From positions 1-23,109 of IMG/VR virus record IMGVR_UViG_3300042516_001035: DNA of 23,109 nt; one strand, written 5' to 3'. Under the pieces are notes generated by a model. It saw nothing but the letters and a program-made list of their open reading frames with translations. It had not been told where the DNA came from and searched no databases. Position 1 is the first letter of the stretch, and each line of letters begins with the position of its first letter. Below, in pieces: positions 20,266 to 23,109 of this stretch. Source of the stretch: a virus. The position numbers and the translations under genes were made by a program.

Positions 20266-21596
20266 TTCAATTCCTCCATTGCAATATCCGACAGCGTGCG
20301 CTTGTCATGCAGCGCCGCCCAAATTTTTTCGTCTACCGTTTTGTTGGTGAGCATGACGTAGCACCAGACGTCGTGGCGCTGTCCTGATCGGTGTAGACGC
20401 CCGATGGTTTGCTCGTACAGTTCCAGCGACCAAGGCAGGGACAGGAAAACGATTTTCGATCCTCCAAACTGCAAGTTAAGCCCGTGCCCGGCTGATTTCG
20501 GATGCACCAGTAGCAGCTCGATTTGCCCTGCGTTCCACCGTTCCACGGCGCGGTCATCATCGAGCGTTTGAGCCTGCGGATAACGCCGGCGAAGTTCCGC
20601 AAGCTCTTCTTGATACGTGTACGCAATGAGAGTGTTGGCATGTTGGTTTTCTTCGATCAGTTCGTCAAGGCGGTCAAACTTGTGTGTGCTAAACCACACA
20701 GATTTTTGTGTAACAATGAACTTACCGGGTGTGATGGAGGGCAAACTATTTGTCTCATAGACAAACCCCGAGGCCATCTGTTGCAGCTTTCCTGTTACAA
20801 CGCCGGCGTTCACCGCAATCGCTTTCGCGTCGGGGAACTCGACGACGAAGTCCTTCTTCATCTCGTTATATTTGGTCAGGTCCATGTCGCAGCGCACCTC
20901 GACCGTGTGCAGCGGCGGCAGCTTGTCCTTGTACTCGCCCGGCTCCAGCACGAACGTGGCGGGCTTGATCTTCTCCATCACTTTCGCCAGTGCGCCTGGG
21001 CGCGGCGCCCAATCGCCGAATTCACGGTTGAGTAAAACAAAGTACTGTTGCATGAACGCGCCCTTGGAGCGGCCCAGCAGCGTCTGATCGACGATCTTGC
21101 ACTGGCCGAACACGTCCTCTAGGCCGTTGCTGGTAAAGCTGCCAGTCAGCCCCCAGCGAATCGGGCAGTCGAGCACCTTGGCAAGCGCCTTGAACCTGGC
21201 GCCAGACGGGTTCTTCAGGCGCGTCAGTTCGTCGAACACCACGCCATCGAACGAGAGCTGCTGCTCGGCCAGCCACTGGATGTTGTCGTAGTTGATCACG
21301 ACGACTTGGGCGCCCAGCGCCGCCTTGCGTTGGGCTGGCGTGCCTACAGCGACGGCCAGTTCCAGACCCGGCGCCCACTTCGGGGCCTCGACAGGCCACA
21401 CGTCAGTGCAAACGCGCTTAGGGGCGAGCACTAGCCAACGCTTGACCACGCCGTCGCCCAGCATCGCCTTCATGGCCGTGAGCGTGATCGCCGTCTTGCC
21501 TGCGCCCACTGGCGCGAGGATCATCGCCCTGTCGTGTTCGTACAGGAAGTCGGCGGCTGTCTCTTGATAATCACGCAGCTTCACGCGCCCATCCAT
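20262..21596 (-). CDS. SNF2-type DNA helicase/translocase
   Basis: This 444-aa protein has the SNF2-like superfamily 2 core. Motifs in order are the Q-type LRDYQ (7-11), Walker A APVGAGKT (28-35), motif Ia LVLAPKRV (55-62), Walker B-like VVFDELTRLKN (119-129; D122 and E123 the catalytic pair), GLTGSF (motif III), and in the second lobe the SNF2 signature QTIGRLHRSGQ (396-406) with its arginine fingers. Reaction: ATP-driven movement on double-stranded DNA. Small helicases of this kind sit with VRR-NUC nucleases in many phage replication regions. ATG 21596 lies 26 bases inside the VRR-NUC gene; a GTG at 21584 is an alternative start. The motif II is DELT rather than the usual DEAH, as in other phage members I recall. 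Confidence 0.92.
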   Translation of the reverse strand: MDGRVKLRDYQETAADFLYEHDRAMILAPVGAGKTAITLTAMKAMLGDGVVKRWLVLAPKRVCTDVWPVEAPKWAPGLELAVAVGTPAQRKAALGAQVVVINYDNIQWLAEQQLSFDGVVFDELTRLKNPSGARFKALAKVLDCPIRWGLTGSFTSNGLEDVFGQCKIVDQTLLGRSKGAFMQQYFVLLNREFGDWAPRPGALAKVMEKIKPATFVLEPGEYKDKLPPLHTVEVRCDMDLTKYNEMKKDFVVEFPDAKAIAVNAGVVTGKLQQMASGFVYETNSLPSITPGKFIVTQKSVWFSTHKFDRLDELIEENQHANTLIAYTYQEELAELRRRYPQAQTLDDDRAVERWNAGQIELLLVHPKSAGHGLNLQFGGSKIVFLSLPWSLELYEQTIGRLHRSGQRHDVWCYVMLTNKTVDEKIWAALHDKRTLSDIAMEELK

Positions 21597-21846
21597 CCAC
21601 TTGTTCTTTCGTCCACAGACACGCGTACTTCTGTTTCAGACGCGCCATGTCGGCGCAGAAGATCTTCTGCAACTCCGACAGCCGCCCGCCTTTGGTCTTG
21701 AGTTCGACGAACCATGTTGTGCCGTCGGGCATGCATGCGATACGATCCGCGACCCCACGTTGGTTGGGCGATGTGAACTTGTACGTCTTGCCGCCCATGC
21801 GCTGGACAGTCCAGTCGAAGTGCTTTTCGATCTCGGCTTCTTTCAT
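21571..21846 (-). CDS. VRR-NUC domain nuclease
   Basis: This 91-aa protein is a stand-alone VRR-NUC domain (PF08774) of the PD-(D/E)XK superfamily. Residues that can be seen are E5 at the start (KEAEIEKHF), the PNQRGVADRI loop (27-36) with the metal-binding D34, the E-x-K core in FVELKTKGG (E48, K50), and Q60. The family includes FAN1-type nucleases; stand-alone phage forms are thought to cut branched DNA such as Holliday junctions. I chose ATG 21846; an in-frame GTG at 21855 is possible but lies upstream of the likely transcription start. It is the first gene of the leftward ten-gene chain and overlaps the helicase gene by 26 bases, which supports a joint task in DNA replication or recombination. 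Confidence 0.9.
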   Translation of the reverse strand: MKEAEIEKHFDWTVQRMGGKTYKFTSPNQRGVADRIACMPDGTTWFVELKTKGGRLSELQKIFCADMARLKQKYACLWTKEQVDGWAREAA

Positions 21847-21855
21847 GGCCCGCAC

Positions 21856-21883
21856 TTTATCACACTAAAAAACTTTTGCACAA
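21856..21883 (-). promoter_or_regulatory. Candidate promoter of the leftward operon
   Basis: On the minus strand TTGTGC (21883-21878), a 16-base spacer and GATAAA (21861-21856) preceded by TGT give a weak extended -10 promoter. Transcription would start near 21849, so the messenger would have only a few bases before ATG 21846. The match is modest. Confidence 0.35.
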
Positions 21884-21904
21884 GATATTTTTCTGTGCTA
21901 CATT
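21876..21904 (+). promoter_or_regulatory. Candidate promoter of the Fe-S nuclease gene
   Basis: TTGCAC (21876-21881), a 17-base spacer and TACATT (21899-21904) with an upstream TGC extended -10 element fit a sigma-70 promoter of moderate strength. Its predicted start (about 21911) leaves about 20 bases before GTG 21930 and argues against a translational start at TTG 21876. Confidence 0.4.
21878..21898. promoter_or_regulatory. Inverted repeat between divergent promoters, possible operator
   Basis: GCACA (21878-21882) and TGTGC (21894-21898) are perfect inverted arms around an AT-rich 11-base centre. The left arm coincides with both opposed -35 boxes, so a bound protein could affect both directions. 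It is only a five-base palindrome, so chance is possible. Confidence 0.3.
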
Positions 21905-21929
21905 TGAGCCTCAACAACGGGAAACTACA

Positions 21930-23054
21930 GTGCAACACTCAAAGATCGTCGGCGGCTCTACCGCCAAGCGCGTGATCAATTGCCCAGGCAGCGTGGCCCT
22001 GGTGCAGCAAATGCCCCCACAGCCCAGCAACAAATACGCCGATGAAGGCACGCTGCTGCACAACGTGATCAGCGAACTACTCGACAGCGACACCGCAGTG
22101 CCCGAGGACTTCTTGGGCGCCAAGTACAACGAGCAGGAACTCACGCAAGAACTCATCGATGAGAAGCTGCTGCCCGCACTGGCGGCACTCGATGAGATCG
22201 ATCCCGACGACCGGATGCAGTACGCCGTCGAGACGCTGGTGAACTTTGGCGATCTGCTGCCCGGCGTGTTTGGCTCGACCGACTTTCTGGGCCGCATCGA
22301 TGACAAGGCCATCGTGCTCGATTGGAAGTTCGGCTCTGGCGTGGCGGTGCCAGCCGAAGAGAACCCGCAGCTCATGTTCTACGCCGCAGCGGCTATGCGT
22401 ACCGAGAAGGCGCAGTGGGTGTTCGATGGCGCAACCGAGATTGAACTCATCATCGTGCAGCCGCCCGTGATCAAGCGCTGGACGACAACGCCCGAGCGCA
22501 TTCAACGCTTTGAGCGCGAGCTGGTCGCGGCGGTCAAGGAGGCGCAGCGCCCTGATGCGCGTATCGTCACGGGCGATCACTGCCGCTGGTGCGCGGCCAA
22601 GCCGATCTGCCCGCAGATGAACGGCGCAGTCGAGCGCGCGATCAAGCAGCAGATCATCAATTTGGATGTTGACACGCTGGGCCGCGCCCTGCAAAATGCC
22701 GACCTCTTGGAAGACTGGATCAAAGACCTGCGCGCGCTGGCGTTTGGCATGCTTGAGAAGGGCGCTGAAGTGCCCGGCTACAAGATCGTGCAAAAGCAAG
22801 CGCGTCGTCAGTGGGTTGATGAGGCCAAGGCGGCGCAGGCGCTGTTGGTGATGAACGTGCCTCGGTCCGAAATCTACAAGGAAGAATTACTCAGCCCGGC
22901 GCAGGCCGAGAAGGTGCTGAAAAAGAGCAAGATGGCGCTACCAGACGATCTCGTCGTGGCAGTGTCATCGGGCACGACGCTCGCCCCGGTGGATGACCCC
23001 CGGCCAGCGGTGCAGTCGTTCATCGGGCTGTCAAAGGCCCTCTCTAAACTGTAA
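21930..23054 (+). CDS. RecB/Cas4-like Fe-S nuclease (DUF2800-like)
   Basis: Numbered from GTG 21930 this is a 374-aa protein of the PD-(D/E)XK, RecB-family exonuclease kind, resembling phage DUF2800 proteins. Visible motifs are G40-x3-H44 (GTLLH), D118 in GSTDFLGRIDD, D131-x-K133 in VLDWKFG, and Q147-x3-Y151. An iron-sulphur pattern is formed by C18 (NCPGS) plus C218-x2-C221-x5-C227 (HCRWCAAKPIC), as in Cas4 and AddB. The C-terminal part (about 240-374) is helical and includes KQARRQWVDEAKAAQALLVM. The likely reaction is metal-dependent DNA end degradation, perhaps for recombination. The in-frame TTG at 21876 would add 18 residues but overlaps the promoter. The next gene follows in 10 bases. 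Confidence 0.88.
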   Translation: MQHSKIVGGSTAKRVINCPGSVALVQQMPPQPSNKYADEGTLLHNVISELLDSDTAVPEDFLGAKYNEQELTQELIDEKLLPALAALDEIDPDDRMQYAVETLVNFGDLLPGVFGSTDFLGRIDDKAIVLDWKFGSGVAVPAEENPQLMFYAAAAMRTEKAQWVFDGATEIELIIVQPPVIKRWTTTPERIQRFERELVAAVKEAQRPDARIVTGDHCRWCAAKPICPQMNGAVERAIKQQIINLDVDTLGRALQNADLLEDWIKDLRALAFGMLEKGAEVPGYKIVQKQARRQWVDEAKAAQALLVMNVPRSEIYKEELLSPAQAEKVLKKSKMALPDDLVVAVSSGTTLAPVDDPRPAVQSFIGLSKALSKL

Positions 23055-23064
23055 TGGAGTTTGT

Positions 23065-23109
23065 ATGTCGTATCTCGTAAAGTTCTCTGGCGCTAACCTG
23101 CCTTCCGTC
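23065..23109 (+). CDS. Start of an unidentified gene (3' truncated by window)
   Basis: ATG 23065 opens a frame that stays open to the window end, encoding MSYLVKFSGANLPSV. GGAG lies 7 bases before it, and it starts 10 bases after the Fe-S nuclease stop. It is therefore the next gene of the same operon. In comparable phages a single-strand binding or DUF2815-type gene often follows, but 15 residues are too few to say. Confidence 0.6.
   Translation, partial: MSYLVKFSGANLPSV

Noticed and set aside
19762-20361. Plus-strand 199-codon frame over the leftward small genes
   Set aside because: It is antisense to at least five mutually overlapping minus-strand genes. It is Ser/Arg-rich with no ribosome-binding site.
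21876-21929. Upstream TTG start adding 18 residues to the Fe-S nuclease
   Set aside because: The added segment covers the -35 and -10 elements and has an unrelated composition. The motif layout begins properly at the GTG at 21930.
1-23109. CRISPR array, tRNA, attachment site, integrase or insertion sequence
   Set aside because: No regularly spaced repeats, cloverleaf, terminal inverted repeats or recombinase motifs are apparent. The direct repeats found are coding modules of fibres.

Overview
The window is a 23.1-kb piece of a tailed-phage (or prophage) genome with a podovirus, P22-like virion plan. The DNA is GC-rich, coding density is very high, no gene-free stretch exceeds 300 bases, and no rRNA, tRNA, integrase, insertion sequence or CRISPR array is visible. 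P22-type head and neck proteins, a GH108 endolysin without a separate wall-binding module and a GTA-type holin point to a Gram-negative, probably proteobacterial, host. A freshwater betaproteobacterium would fit the flavour of the proteins, but that is only a guess. Both ends of the window cut genes.

Bases 1-18813 are rightward and hold late genes in nearly P22 order. They run: the tail end of the portal gene; a small helical protein; two small structural proteins; scaffold; coat protein; two small decoration-like proteins, each set off by a hairpin terminator; a conserved 65-aa protein; gp4-like and gp10-like neck proteins; and a fibre sitting in the slot where P22 has its needle gene. After a beta-rich small protein and a cupin-like protein come three ejection-type proteins whose lengths (242, 458, 707 aa) recall P22 gp7/gp20/gp16. 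A candidate promoter at about 13765-13792 precedes a fibre cluster. Three of those fibre genes share a 54-codon module. A lysis block closes the arm: two small tail-assembly-like proteins, an XhlA-like protein, two single-span membrane proteins, a 3TM holin and the lysozyme.

Bases 18733-21846 are leftward. They form an unbroken chain of ten genes, each overlapping the next by 4-26 bases: VRR-NUC nuclease, SNF2-type helicase, then eight small proteins including a two-span membrane peptide and a helix-turn-helix protein. Two of these (59 and 56 aa) and one GTG-started 53-aa gene are short and easily missed. The last gene runs 81 bases antisense into the end of the lysozyme gene.

A short divergent control region (about 21850-21925) has opposed promoter-like elements whose -35 boxes overlap each other and an inverted repeat. 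From it a rightward gene for a RecB/Cas4-like Fe-S nuclease (DUF2800-like) starts, followed by the first 15 codons of another gene. VRR-NUC, helicase and Fe-S nuclease together look like the edge of a DNA replication/recombination module. I see no convincing undescribed system. The best leads are the ten-gene coupled operon, the terminator series around the coat gene, the possible hairpin control of scaffold translation, and the triplicated fibre module.
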